Of a stretch of DNA of 64,000 nucleotides, positions 16,349 to 24,315 are shown one piece after another. The notes under the pieces are model-generated. The model was not told the origin of the DNA. It saw only the letters and a program-made list of their open reading frames with translations, and ran no database searches. Position 1 is the first letter of the stretch, and every line of letters starts with the position of its first letter. The DNA comes from Burkholderiaceae bacterium. Lineage in GTDB: Bacteria; Pseudomonadota; Gammaproteobacteria; Burkholderiales; Burkholderiaceae_D. Position numbers and translations under genes: made by a program. Location of the stretch: positions 1 through 64,000 of the forward strand of contig JARLJG010000066.1 of NCBI GenBank assembly GCA_031291325.1, given 5' to 3'.

Positions 16349-17941
16349 ATGCCAGAATTTGCCCCATTCAATCCACAGTGCGCCGCCGACCTGGCGCAAC
16401 TTTCCGAACAACCGTACGCCGTGATTACCGACTTGATCCGCTTTCATGCGCGGCAGCAGCCGCAGGATGCGGCGTTGATCCAGGGCGAACGCACGCTCGA
16501 TTACGCCGCGCTGGATGCGTTGATCGACCGCGCCGCCGCTGCGTTGCAGCGCGACGGCTTGCAGGTGGGCGACGCGCTGGCGATCTGCGCGGCTAGCTCC
16601 ATCGAGTATGTCGCCATCTTCCTCGGCGGCTTGCGTGCCGGCGTGGCGGTAGCGCCGCTGGCGCCGTCGTCGACGGCGGAGAGCCTGCTCGGCATGGCAG
16701 CCGATGCCGGCGCGCGCCTGTTCTTCGCCGATGCGGCAAGCGCCGCCGAACTGACGCCGTTGGCCGACCGTCTGAGCGCGCGCCTGATCTTGCTCGACGA
16801 CACCGATGGCGGCCTGCGCTGGAGCGACTGGCTGGCGCCGCCCGGCGCGCAACCGGCGCCGGTTGCGATTGCGCCGGATTTGCCGTTCAACATCATCTAT
16901 TCGTCCGGCACCACCGGCGCGCCGAAAGGCATCGTGCAATCGCACCAGATGCGCTGGATGCACGTGCAGCGCGGCACCGCCAGCGGCTACGGGCCGCAGG
17001 CGGTGACGCTGCTGTCGACGCCGCTATATTCGAATACCACGCTGGTCAGCTTCTTCCCGACGCTGACGCTGGGCGGCGCGGTGGTGCTGATGGCGAAATT
17101 CGACGCCAGCGCTTATCTGGCGCTGGCGCAACAGCATCGCGTCACGCACACCATGCTGGTGCCGGTGCAATATCGGCGGCTGCTGGCGCACCCGGATTTC
17201 GACCGCTTCGACCTGTCCTCGTTCGTGATGAAATTCTGCACCAGCGCGCCGTTTTCTGCGGATTTGAAGCAGCAGATCCTGCAGCGCTGGCCGGGCGGCT
17301 TGCTCGAATACTATGGCATGACTGAAGGTGGCGGCACCTGCATGCTGGCCGCGCACGAATTTCCAAATAAATTACACACGGTCGGCTGCCCCGCGCCCGG
17401 CCACGACATCCGCCTGATCGACGATGCCGGCAACGAAGTCGCGCCTGGCGAGCTGGGTGAAGTGGTCGGCCATTCGCCGGCGATGATGAATGCCTACCAC
17501 CGCCAGCCGGGCAAGACGGCGGAAGCGGAATGGCACGACGCCGCCGGCAAGCGTTTCATCCGCACCGGCGACATCGGCCGCTTCGACGAAGACGGCTTCC
17601 TGACCTTGATGGACCGCAAGAAGGACATGATTATTTCCGGCGGTTTCAACGTCTATCCGAGCGACCTGGAAGCCGTGTTTCAACAGCATCCGGCGGTGGA
17701 GGTAGCCGCCGTGGTCGGCGTGCCGTCCGAGCGCTGGGGCGAAACCCCGGTCGCCTTCGTCGCAGCAAGACATGGCGCCCAAGTGCAGGCGGCCGATTTG
17801 CTGGAATGGGTCAACCAGCGCCTGGGCAAGACGCAAAGACTGGCGGCGCTGGAGTTGGTGGAAGCGCTGCCGCGCAGCGCCATCGGCAAGGTGTTGAAGC
17901 GCGAATTGCGCGACACGCAGAAGGCGCGCGCGGACTTGTAG
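16349..17941 (+). CDS. Class I adenylate-forming enzyme (acyl-CoA synthetase/AMP-ligase)
   Basis: The protein has 530 residues and the ANL superfamily fold. It has the AMP-binding P-loop YSSGTTGAPKG (~183-194), YYGMTEGG (~320), the FIRTGDIGRFDEDG hinge region, and a C-terminal PRSAIGKVLKREL with the catalytic Lys near 520. It should activate a carboxylate as acyl-AMP and probably transfer it to CoA. The acyl substrate cannot be read from sequence, though a medium/long-chain or aryl acid is likely. The ATG at 16349 has GGAGAC 10 nt upstream; an ATG at 16331 is possible. It converges with a short-chain dehydrogenase gene. Confidence 0.85.
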   Translation: MPEFAPFNPQCAADLAQLSEQPYAVITDLIRFHARQQPQDAALIQGERTLDYAALDALIDRAAAALQRDGLQVGDALAICAASSIEYVAIFLGGLRAGVAVAPLAPSSTAESLLGMAADAGARLFFADAASAAELTPLADRLSARLILLDDTDGGLRWSDWLAPPGAQPAPVAIAPDLPFNIIYSSGTTGAPKGIVQSHQMRWMHVQRGTASGYGPQAVTLLSTPLYSNTTLVSFFPTLTLGGAVVLMAKFDASAYLALAQQHRVTHTMLVPVQYRRLLAHPDFDRFDLSSFVMKFCTSAPFSADLKQQILQRWPGGLLEYYGMTEGGGTCMLAAHEFPNKLHTVGCPAPGHDIRLIDDAGNEVAPGELGEVVGHSPAMMNAYHRQPGKTAEAEWHDAAGKRFIRTGDIGRFDEDGFLTLMDRKKDMIISGGFNVYPSDLEAVFQQHPAVEVAAVVGVPSERWGETPVAFVAARHGAQVQAADLLEWVNQRLGKTQRLAALELVEALPRSAIGKVLKRELRDTQKARADL

Positions 17942-17954
17942 CCAGGGCGCGGTG

Positions 17955-18713
17955 TTACTCCGGCGCGCGCGTGCGCGCCGGCGGCGCCATGCGCAACACC
18001 ATCGCTTCGCTGCCGAAGCGCAGGAAGAAGCGCAGGATGCGCACCTGCCACGGGAAAATATAGGTCTTCTTGCGCGCGGCAATCGCGCGGCTCATCAGCC
18101 GCACCGCTTCGTCGCAACCGATCGCAAACGGCAGTTTGCCGGGCAGGACAGCCGTCATCGGCGTATGCACGAAGCCGGGGCACAGAGTCATCGCATGCAC
18201 GCCGCTGCCGTGCAAATCCAGCCGCAAGCCATCCATGAAAGTCATCGCCGCCGCCTTCGACGCGCTATAGGCTGCGCGTCCCGGCAAGCCGCGATGGCCG
18301 GCCAGCGAACTGACTGCAACCAGGGTGCCGGAACCCTGCTTGAGCATGGCCGGCACGAAAGGCACCACCGTATTGGTCACGCCGATCACGTTGACCCGCA
18401 TCAGCTTGGCGATCGACTCGGTTTCGCCTTGCAGCGTGCGGTGCGGGATGCCGATGCCGGCATTGGCAATCACCAGGTCGACGCGCCCGCAGATGTCGAT
18501 GAAGGCGGCTGCCGCTTGCTGCATGGCAGCGGTGTCGCTGACATCGACCGCATACACGATGGCGCGCGCGCCCTGCGCGGTAATCGCCTGCGCCAATTCG
18601 TCGAGCAGGGCCGCGCGCCGCGCGCACAAACCGATGATCGCGCCCGGCGTCGCATAGTGTTTTGCCAAGCCTTCGCCGAGGCCGCTGCTGGCGCCGGTAA
18701 TGAATACATTCAT
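17955..18713 (-). CDS. Short-chain dehydrogenase/reductase
   Basis: The 252-residue protein is a classical SDR: cofactor motif TGASSGLG (6-13), NAG in VIANAGIGIP, Ser in VAVSSLAG and the catalytic Tyr149/Lys153 pair in YSASK. An Arg-rich CARRAAL segment after the second strand is compatible with NADP(H). A hydrophobic, basic C-terminus may associate with the membrane, as in many relatives that act on lipids. The start at 18713 has AGAGAG upstream. It converges with the acyl ligase gene, a hint but not proof of shared lipid metabolism. Confidence 0.88.
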   Translation of the reverse strand: MNVFITGASSGLGEGLAKHYATPGAIIGLCARRAALLDELAQAITAQGARAIVYAVDVSDTAAMQQAAAAFIDICGRVDLVIANAGIGIPHRTLQGETESIAKLMRVNVIGVTNTVVPFVPAMLKQGSGTLVAVSSLAGHRGLPGRAAYSASKAAAMTFMDGLRLDLHGSGVHAMTLCPGFVHTPMTAVLPGKLPFAIGCDEAVRLMSRAIAARKKTYIFPWQVRILRFFLRFGSEAMVLRMAPPARTRAPE

Positions 18714-18877
18714 GGCAACTCTCTGGAGTAGTGGAGGTTGCTCGATTATATGCGATTGCAATTTTTCAGGATTTGCAGCTCGGCAGGCGCGCGTATTTTC
18801 CGTCCGGCGTCATCGATCCGCCTAAAGAGCCGCCGCTTATGCGTCGCGGCGATCTGGATATTTGAAAATAATCTGAC

Positions 18878-18899
18878 AAATACCGGGATTACGGTATTT
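18878..18899. promoter_or_regulatory. Inverted repeat upstream of the HD-GYP-like gene
   Basis: AAATACCG and CGGTATTT form a perfect 8-bp inverted repeat with a 6-nt centre, 31 bp before the start codon at 18931. It could be an operator or a small hairpin in the leader. Confidence 0.4.
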
Positions 18900-18930
18900 T
18901 CAGTGCGGCAAGATTGTGCGAGTATATAGC

Positions 18931-20307
18931 ATGGATACTAATCGCACCGCTACCGATCAAGCGGAACGGTCTGCTGCCGCGCCGGAGCATAGTATGGACG
19001 GCAGCGTCAATCGGCATTACCTCAACAAGGTGCTGGATCTGGCAGACGTGATGCCGGTGGTGGCCACCGAAGACATCTACGATTCGCACGGCATGAAACT
19101 GCTGGCCAAAGGCGCCGGCGTGTCGCGCCTGCTACAGGAAAAAATCATCCTGCACAAGCTCAAGAAGCCGATCGAATCGACGCTGGTGGTCGAAGGCGGG
19201 GTCGACGCGACGACGCTGGTGCGCACCGCCAAGCGCGTGATCGACACTTGCGCGCCGCTCGACAATATCCTGCGCGCCACCTGCATCGGCGGCTTCACGC
19301 CGCTGACCACGCTATCGAACATGTCGTTCGGCAATGCGATCACGATGATGCTCACCATTTCCGAGCGCGACGGCTCCCAGGCCTTCGAGCACGCGCTGAT
19401 CGTCAGCCTGCTATCGATCTGCTGGGCAAAGAAACTGCATTTCACCGAGCAAGAGCAACAGATCGCCGGCCTGGCCGGCTTGCTGCACGATGTCGGCGAG
19501 CTCTACATCGAACCGGCCTATCTGATCCGCCAAACGCACCTGCTGCCGCACCAATGGACGCATGTCGTCGTGCATCCGCGCATCGGCCAGATGCTGATCG
19601 CCGAGTGCGAAACATTTCCTGCCGGGGTAGCGCGCGCAGTGGCCGAACATCATGAGCACTACGACGGCGGCGGTTATCCGCGCCGCCTGCACGGCAACCA
19701 GATCAGCGCGCCGGGGCAGGTGGTCGGCATGGCCGAACTGGTCGGTAGCCTGCTTGCGACCAGCCGTTCACTGGAACGGGCCGAACTGGCGATCAAGATC
19801 TTCCCCGGCGAACACGAGCACGGCTTGCTCTCGGCGATCTCCGGCTCGCTGCATCTGTCGCGGCTCGGCTTGCGCCGCCACGAAGAAAACGAGCGCGCGC
19901 TGGCCGACGACGACGAGGACGAAAATCTCGAGCATCTCTACGAGCGCATGTCGTCGTCGCTGGACTGCGCGCGCAAACTGCTGGAGCAGACTTCGGTGAA
20001 ATCGCCGCAGATGGCGGAAATCCTGACGCAATCGGTGGACCGCATCCGCGCGATCGAACGCGCCTTCGTCGGCACCGGGATGGATGTCTACCTGAGCCAA
20101 TCCTCGCTGTTCTCGCGCGATGTCGACGATGTCATCCTGTTTGAAAAGGAAGTCGTCACCCGCGAAATCCAATGGCGCCTGCGCTGCCTCGCGCGCGACC
20201 TGGCGTTGCGCAGCGGCGCCAGCGACGATAGCTCGATTTTCTCGGCGTTGATCGGCTTGCTGGACGATCGGGTGGGGGCGGGGGCTGAGGTCCTGGGGTT
20301 GCATTGA
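18931..20307 (+). CDS. HD-GYP-like metal-dependent phosphohydrolase
   Basis: The protein has 458 residues. An N-terminal segment (~25-120) resembles a regulatory region. A central HD-GYP-type domain (~130-290) carries LLHDVGELYI near residue 186 (Glu replaces the usual Lys of HDxGK) and HHEHYDGGGYPRRLHGNQI. The C-terminal ~170 residues are mostly helical, with an acidic DDDEDE run. C-di-GMP hydrolysis is plausible but the HDxGE variant makes it uncertain. The ATG at 18931 is preferred over a GTG at 18916. Confidence 0.75.
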   Translation: MDTNRTATDQAERSAAAPEHSMDGSVNRHYLNKVLDLADVMPVVATEDIYDSHGMKLLAKGAGVSRLLQEKIILHKLKKPIESTLVVEGGVDATTLVRTAKRVIDTCAPLDNILRATCIGGFTPLTTLSNMSFGNAITMMLTISERDGSQAFEHALIVSLLSICWAKKLHFTEQEQQIAGLAGLLHDVGELYIEPAYLIRQTHLLPHQWTHVVVHPRIGQMLIAECETFPAGVARAVAEHHEHYDGGGYPRRLHGNQISAPGQVVGMAELVGSLLATSRSLERAELAIKIFPGEHEHGLLSAISGSLHLSRLGLRRHEENERALADDDEDENLEHLYERMSSSLDCARKLLEQTSVKSPQMAEILTQSVDRIRAIERAFVGTGMDVYLSQSSLFSRDVDDVILFEKEVVTREIQWRLRCLARDLALRSGASDDSSIFSALIGLLDDRVGAGAEVLGLH

Positions 20308-20467
20308 AGGGGGGCGGTCGATTTGCTCGGATGCGTTCGTTCGATTTCGACCGAAGTGCTGATTATCGGTTGACCGTGCAAGGACGCAAGGCAGTTGGCC
20401 TCGATCTATTGCGCCGCAGGCGACGCTTGGGTGCATCCACAGCTTGCGAGGCAACATGCGGCACTCC

Positions 20468-21187
20468 TCACTTTATCGCCGCATCCAGGCGCTCCATCAC
20501 CTCATTTTCGATGCTTTTGCTGCACATGATGTAACGCTTTTCCCCTGGCGGCATGTCGGCGAAACGGATGACGTTGAAATCGTTGCGCGCGTATCCCATT
20601 TTATCGATGTAGTATTCGGCTTCCTCGATCGGGATGAAAGTGATTTGCGCGCGGCCGAGATGGATCAGGCGGATCATCCCGCCGAATTCTTCGTAGGTGG
20701 CGATGCGCCTGGCCTTCATGCGGGCGAAGCGGTTTTCCAGATAGGGGCCGTAGACGATCGATGTCTTGACCAGCACCGTGACCTTTGGGTTGGACAGGAT
20801 TTGGTCGAGGTCGGCTTTCCCCTGGACCTGGAAGCTGCTGTTGGCCAACGCGATCATTGGCGTGTCTTGTGAAATCGGCTTGCTGAATTTGGCATAACGC
20901 TCGCGTTCCGGCGTCTTGTACCAGCCGACCGAGCAGACCCGCGCGCCGCTTTGCATCTGCGCGACCTGGCGCGCCGCCGACTCGTATTTCCACACGTAGG
21001 GGATGCCGGCTTTTTGGAATGCCTGCGCGACCGGCGTGGCGGCGGTGCCGGATACGGAGCCGTCGGCTTCGGTTTTCAGGAATGGCGGGCGCTTGTCGTG
21101 CTGCAGCACGATCGGGGTTTGCGCGGCGGCCAGCGTCGCGCCGAGCAGCAGGGACGTGGTTAGTGACGTCAACGCGGGGTTGGGCAC
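20468..21187 (-). CDS. Periplasmic solute-binding-like protein (SBP family 3 type)
   Basis: The 239-residue protein has a predicted signal peptide (to about residue 22, LAAAQ). The body resembles family-3 amino-acid-binding domains (VGWYKTPERERYAKFSKPI; YEEFGGMIRLIHLGRAQ). Such stand-alone proteins without permease genes are common in betaproteobacteria and their ligands are mostly unknown. The start is GTG at 21187, supported by GGGAG about 6 nt upstream; an overlapping ATG is out of frame. No transporter genes are adjacent. Confidence 0.75.
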   Translation of the reverse strand: MPNPALTSLTTSLLLGATLAAAQTPIVLQHDKRPPFLKTEADGSVSGTAATPVAQAFQKAGIPYVWKYESAARQVAQMQSGARVCSVGWYKTPERERYAKFSKPISQDTPMIALANSSFQVQGKADLDQILSNPKVTVLVKTSIVYGPYLENRFARMKARRIATYEEFGGMIRLIHLGRAQITFIPIEEAEYYIDKMGYARNDFNVIRFADMPPGEKRYIMCSKSIENEVMERLDAAIK

Positions 21188-21349
21188 ATTGCTCTCCCGA
21201 GATAGTTCAGGTTCTCTGTTCAGGCTTTATGCAGCTTGATTTAGTCTAGCATATCGGCAATTTCATGGAGCGTCGATGAGCGCAAGCGCTCGACTGCACG
21301 CAATTTCGGAAGATTCGTCGGCTACAGGTTGATGCTCGGATTTTCCATG

Positions 21350-21383
21350 AAAAACGACCGCCGGGCAAAACCGGGCGGTCGTT
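21350..21383 (-). terminator. Rho-independent terminator of the helicase gene
   Basis: An 11-bp stem (21352-21362 with 21373-21383), read on the minus strand, is followed by TTTTT (A run 21350-21354 on the plus strand). It lies 40 bp beyond the helicase stop. Confidence 0.85.
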
Positions 21384-21422
21384 TGCAATCGATGCGCGCC
21401 GGTGGGCGCGCTTCTTCGGCGC

Positions 21423-22832
21423 TTAGCGGTCGCCGTACGAACGGCGGGCGCCGCCGGTGTCGCCAGTGCGCGGACCCTTGTTGAAGCTGCCTTCCCTGCG
21501 CGGTGCTGCGCCCGGCTTGCTGAACGTGCGCTGACCCGGCTTGGCCGACGAATTACCGCGTGTGTCGCCCGGCTTCCAGCCGCTTGGCTTGTGGGCCGAG
21601 CGGACCGTCGACGCCGATTTCTTCGGCTCGAAGCCTTCGATCACGTCGACCGGGATCAATTGCTTGGTGAAGCGTTCGATGCGCTTGACGTTCACGCCTT
21701 CTGCGTGATTGACCAGCGACACGGCAACACCGTTGCGGCCGGCGCGGCCGGTGCGGCCGATGCGGTGCACGTAGTCTTCCGGGAACTTCGGCAAATCGTA
21801 GTTGAACACGTGCGTGATGGCCGGCACGTCGATGCCGCGCGCGGCGACATCGGTGGCAACCAAAACGCGCACCTGGCCGCGACGCATGCCGTCGAGCGTG
21901 CGGTTGCGCGCGCCTTGATGCATGTCGCCATGCAGCGCAGCAGCGGCGAAACCGGCGATGTTCAAGCGGTCGGCGATGGTGTCGGCGTCGCGCTTGGTGG
22001 CGGTAAATACCACGGCCTGGTCGACCGACGTATCGCGCAACAAGTGGTCGAGCAAGCGATTCTTGTGCGACAAGTCGTCGACGAAGTGGACCCGTTGCGA
22101 AATGTTTTCATGCTTGGTGGCCGAGCCGGCGATCTGGATCACCAGCGGATCGCGGGTGATGCGCTTGGCCATGTTGCCGACCACGCCGTCGAGCGTTGCC
22201 GAGAACAGCATGGTCTGGCGCGATTCCGGGGTGGCGGCGACGATCTTTTCGATGTCGTCGATGAAGCCCATGTCGAGCATGCGGTCGGCTTCGTCCAATA
22301 CCAGGATCTGCAATTGCGAGAAATCGATCTTGCCCGATTCCATGTGGTCGATCAGGCGGCCCGGCGTGGCCACCAGGATTTCAGGATTTTTCGCCAGCAA
22401 TTGCATCTGTTTCGGGTAAGGCATGCCGCCCAGGATCGAGATGGCCTTGACGCGGCGCATGAAGGCGCCGTATTTGTCGGTCGCGGTGGTCACTTGCAAA
22501 GCCAATTCGCGGGTCGGGGTCAACACCAGCATTTTCGGCTGTGCAGCCTTGAAACGCGGACGGTCGCCACGGGCGCGCGCTGATTGCGTTTCTTGATTAG
22601 CGGTCTTGCCGCCAGCCGGAGCCTGCTGATCGGCGGCGAGGGCGAATTTATGCAGCGCCGGCAACATGAATGCGGCGGTCTTGCCGGAACCGGTTTGCGA
22701 AGAAACCATCAAGTCGCGGCCTTCGATAGCGGCTGGGACTGCTTTTTCCTGCACCGGAGTGGGTTTGGTATAACCTGCTTCAGTCAGGGCCTTGAGTACG
22801 GATGGGTGCAAACCTAATGCTTCAAAAGTCAT
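21423..22832 (-). CDS. rhlE: DEAD-box RNA helicase, RhlE type
   Basis: The 469-residue helicase has motif I SSQTGSGKT (~44-52), Ia PTRELA, DEAD near 180, SAT (III), VFTATKRDAD, ARGIDVP and HRIGRTGRAG (VI). The C-terminal tail (~385-469) is basic and rich in Gly, Ser, Pro and Arg, as in RhlE-like helicases that act on structured RNA in ribosome assembly or mRNA decay. An unusual ~25-residue insertion rich in Ala, Gly and Gln lies between motifs I and Ia (residues ~68-95). It has its own terminator downstream and a 338-bp leader region upstream. Confidence 0.9.
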   Translation of the reverse strand: MTFEALGLHPSVLKALTEAGYTKPTPVQEKAVPAAIEGRDLMVSSQTGSGKTAAFMLPALHKFALAADQQAPAGGKTANQETQSARARGDRPRFKAAQPKMLVLTPTRELALQVTTATDKYGAFMRRVKAISILGGMPYPKQMQLLAKNPEILVATPGRLIDHMESGKIDFSQLQILVLDEADRMLDMGFIDDIEKIVAATPESRQTMLFSATLDGVVGNMAKRITRDPLVIQIAGSATKHENISQRVHFVDDLSHKNRLLDHLLRDTSVDQAVVFTATKRDADTIADRLNIAGFAAAALHGDMHQGARNRTLDGMRRGQVRVLVATDVAARGIDVPAITHVFNYDLPKFPEDYVHRIGRTGRAGRNGVAVSLVNHAEGVNVKRIERFTKQLIPVDVIEGFEPKKSASTVRSAHKPSGWKPGDTRGNSSAKPGQRTFSKPGAAPRREGSFNKGPRTGDTGGARRSYGDR

Positions 22833-23170
22833 TCTTTTCTTTCGTGAAATACAGCGCTGCCCAACAACTTGCCTTTAAACAAAGCAAGAAGCGTGCGAAA
22901 GCGCAATAAAAATTGCAACGCTAACCAACGAAACAGCTAAGAAAACTTAGAAAGATTTCGGCACAGAAAGCTTTGCGCCGGGACGATGTTTGAAAATCAA
23001 CACCAGGAGGCGGGGGGCTTTATCGTTAATGCTAATAGTTTGCGATGCTGCTCAATGCGCTGCATGTTGCAACGCATGCCAGCATTCTACACGGAAATTG
23101 CAATGCGTGTTAAATTTTTTATTGGGCAGGTTAAAGCGATAGCGATAAGGCTATCGGCGCCAGCCCATGC
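22833..23170. other. Leader region upstream of the helicase gene
   Basis: Some 338 bp without a gene, AT-richer than its surroundings and with several imperfect short palindromes. A purine-rich GAAAGAAAAG just before the helicase start serves as ribosome-binding site. A long structured leader would fit a cold-inducible helicase gene, but this is inference. Confidence 0.35.
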
Positions 23171-23494
23171 TTAGGCGCTGGCTTCGCCCAGGGTGCCGAA
23201 CTCGATCGGCAGCTTGACATAAAACAGGTGGACCTTCTCCGCCTGCAGGATGGCAAACAGGCGTTCGGCTTCTTCCGCAGTGACGGCCATCGTCACTTCG
23301 ACCGGCTGATCCGCCAATTCAAAGAAGCGCGCCGAATGGATGCGCCGGTGCTGGCCGTAACCCATCGATCCCATGAACGCCGTGGCGCCGCCGATGCCGT
23401 TGTTGCGCGCGGTCTCGAGCAGCCATTCAAACAGCGCCTGGTGCCCATGCCGTTTGCTCTGCTCCATGAAAAATTCCAGTTGATAGCCTTGCAT
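23171..23494 (-). CDS. DUF190 family protein
   Basis: The 107-residue protein begins MQGYQLEFFMEQSKRH and contains the family-typical GIGGATAFMGSMGYGQHRRIHSAR stretch and VEVTMAVTAEEAERLF, so DUF190 is clear. Members are small ferredoxin-like-fold proteins, often encoded beside crcB fluoride channels. No crcB gene is seen in the window. The biochemical role is unknown. It lies upstream of the helicase gene on the same strand, but the large gap argues against one operon. Confidence 0.85.
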   Translation of the reverse strand: MQGYQLEFFMEQSKRHGHQALFEWLLETARNNGIGGATAFMGSMGYGQHRRIHSARFFELADQPVEVTMAVTAEEAERLFAILQAEKVHLFYVKLPIEFGTLGEASA

Positions 23495-23687
23495 GCCGAT
23501 TCCTTGTGCGTCAAACGCTGCTTCACTGGCATCAAGTATAAGCGTTGGCGCAAAAAACGCATCTTTTTTGCGCCATATAAGGGTTACTCTTTGCGTATGA
23601 ACGCGCGTAGTCGGGCGGTGGAGACGCTGAGCGGGATATTTGGATGTGTTACTATGAAAGTACGGTGTAATACATTGGAGTCATGCC

Positions 23688-23978
23688 ATGAGCGAAGCAA
23701 CTTTTACCTTTCGGGTCGACGAGGGTCTTAAAAAACAGTTCACTACTGCCGCAAAGGATCGTGATCGCACCGGGGCGCAGCTATTGCGGGATTTCATGCG
23801 GGATTTCGTGGCGCAACAGCAGGAAGCGATTGCGCACGATGCCTGGTTGCGTCGTCAGGTGCAAATCGGCCTGGACTCGGCTAATGCCGGCAACCTCATC
23901 CCGGCGGCGGAAGTTGAAGCAAAGTTCGCGGCCAAGCGAGCGGCCACGCGCCGCCGGCTTGAAGGCTCCGCCGAATGA
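23688..23978 (+). CDS. Ribbon-helix-helix antitoxin
   Basis: The 96-residue protein has an N-terminal DNA-binding segment FTFRVDEGLKKQFTTAAKDRDRTGAQ typical of RelB/ParD-like ribbon-helix-helix antitoxins, and a basic C-terminal tail expected to cover the toxin. It precedes a ParE/RelE-type toxin gene and overlaps it by 4 nt (ATGA), the usual toxin-antitoxin arrangement. The upstream region includes GTGTAATAC-like half-sites that could be its own operator. The antitoxin reads intact. Confidence 0.85.
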   Translation: MSEATFTFRVDEGLKKQFTTAAKDRDRTGAQLLRDFMRDFVAQQQEAIAHDAWLRRQVQIGLDSANAGNLIPAAEVEAKFAAKRAATRRRLEGSAE

Positions 23979-24234
23979 TGGAGCTGTTCTGGACGTCGGA
24001 AGCGATCCAAGACCGCAACGAAATCTACGACTATATCGAGGCCGACAACCCGACTGCCGCGTTGGCTCTCGACGAGCTATTCGCAGAGAAGGCTGGCCGC
24101 TTGGTCGATCATCCAGCCCTTGGCCGACTCGGCCGCGTGGCAGGCACGCGTGAGCTGGTAGCGCATCAGAATTACATCTTGTCTTCGACACGAGCGGTAA
24201 TTTGGTCAGGGCCAGCGCATCAAAATGCCAATGA
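23975..24234 (+). pseudogene. ParE/RelE-type toxin, frameshifted and probably inactive
   Basis: The first ~68 codons read as a clear ParE-family toxin (MELFWTSEAIQDRNEIYDYIE, then LVDHPALGRLGRVAGTRELVAHQNYIL). At about 24,176-24,182 one base appears missing: frame 0 continues into unrelated residues to a stop at 24304, while the +1 frame restores VFDTSGNLVR before diverging and stopping at 24234. The family's C-terminal strand and catalytic-surface residues (typically LRVLHxxxxWP) are gone. A CTCTCCCGC palindrome follows. Loss of toxicity is inferred; a sequencing error could explain the shift but not the diverged end. Confidence 0.65.
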
Positions 24235-24252
24235 ATTCAATGCGATAACCTG

Positions 24253-24280
24253 TCCCCTCTCCCGCCTGCGGGCGAGGGGA
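24253..24280. repeat. Intergenic palindrome after the toxin remnant
   Basis: Arms 24253-24265 and 24268-24280 match at 12 of 13 positions with a 2-nt loop. It resembles the widespread CCCTCTCCCGC dispersed palindromes and may mark the point where the toxin 3' end was lost. Confidence 0.7.
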
Positions 24281-24315
24281 GCAAAGCGCGTAACCTCAGA
24301 TTGAATTTTTGACTC

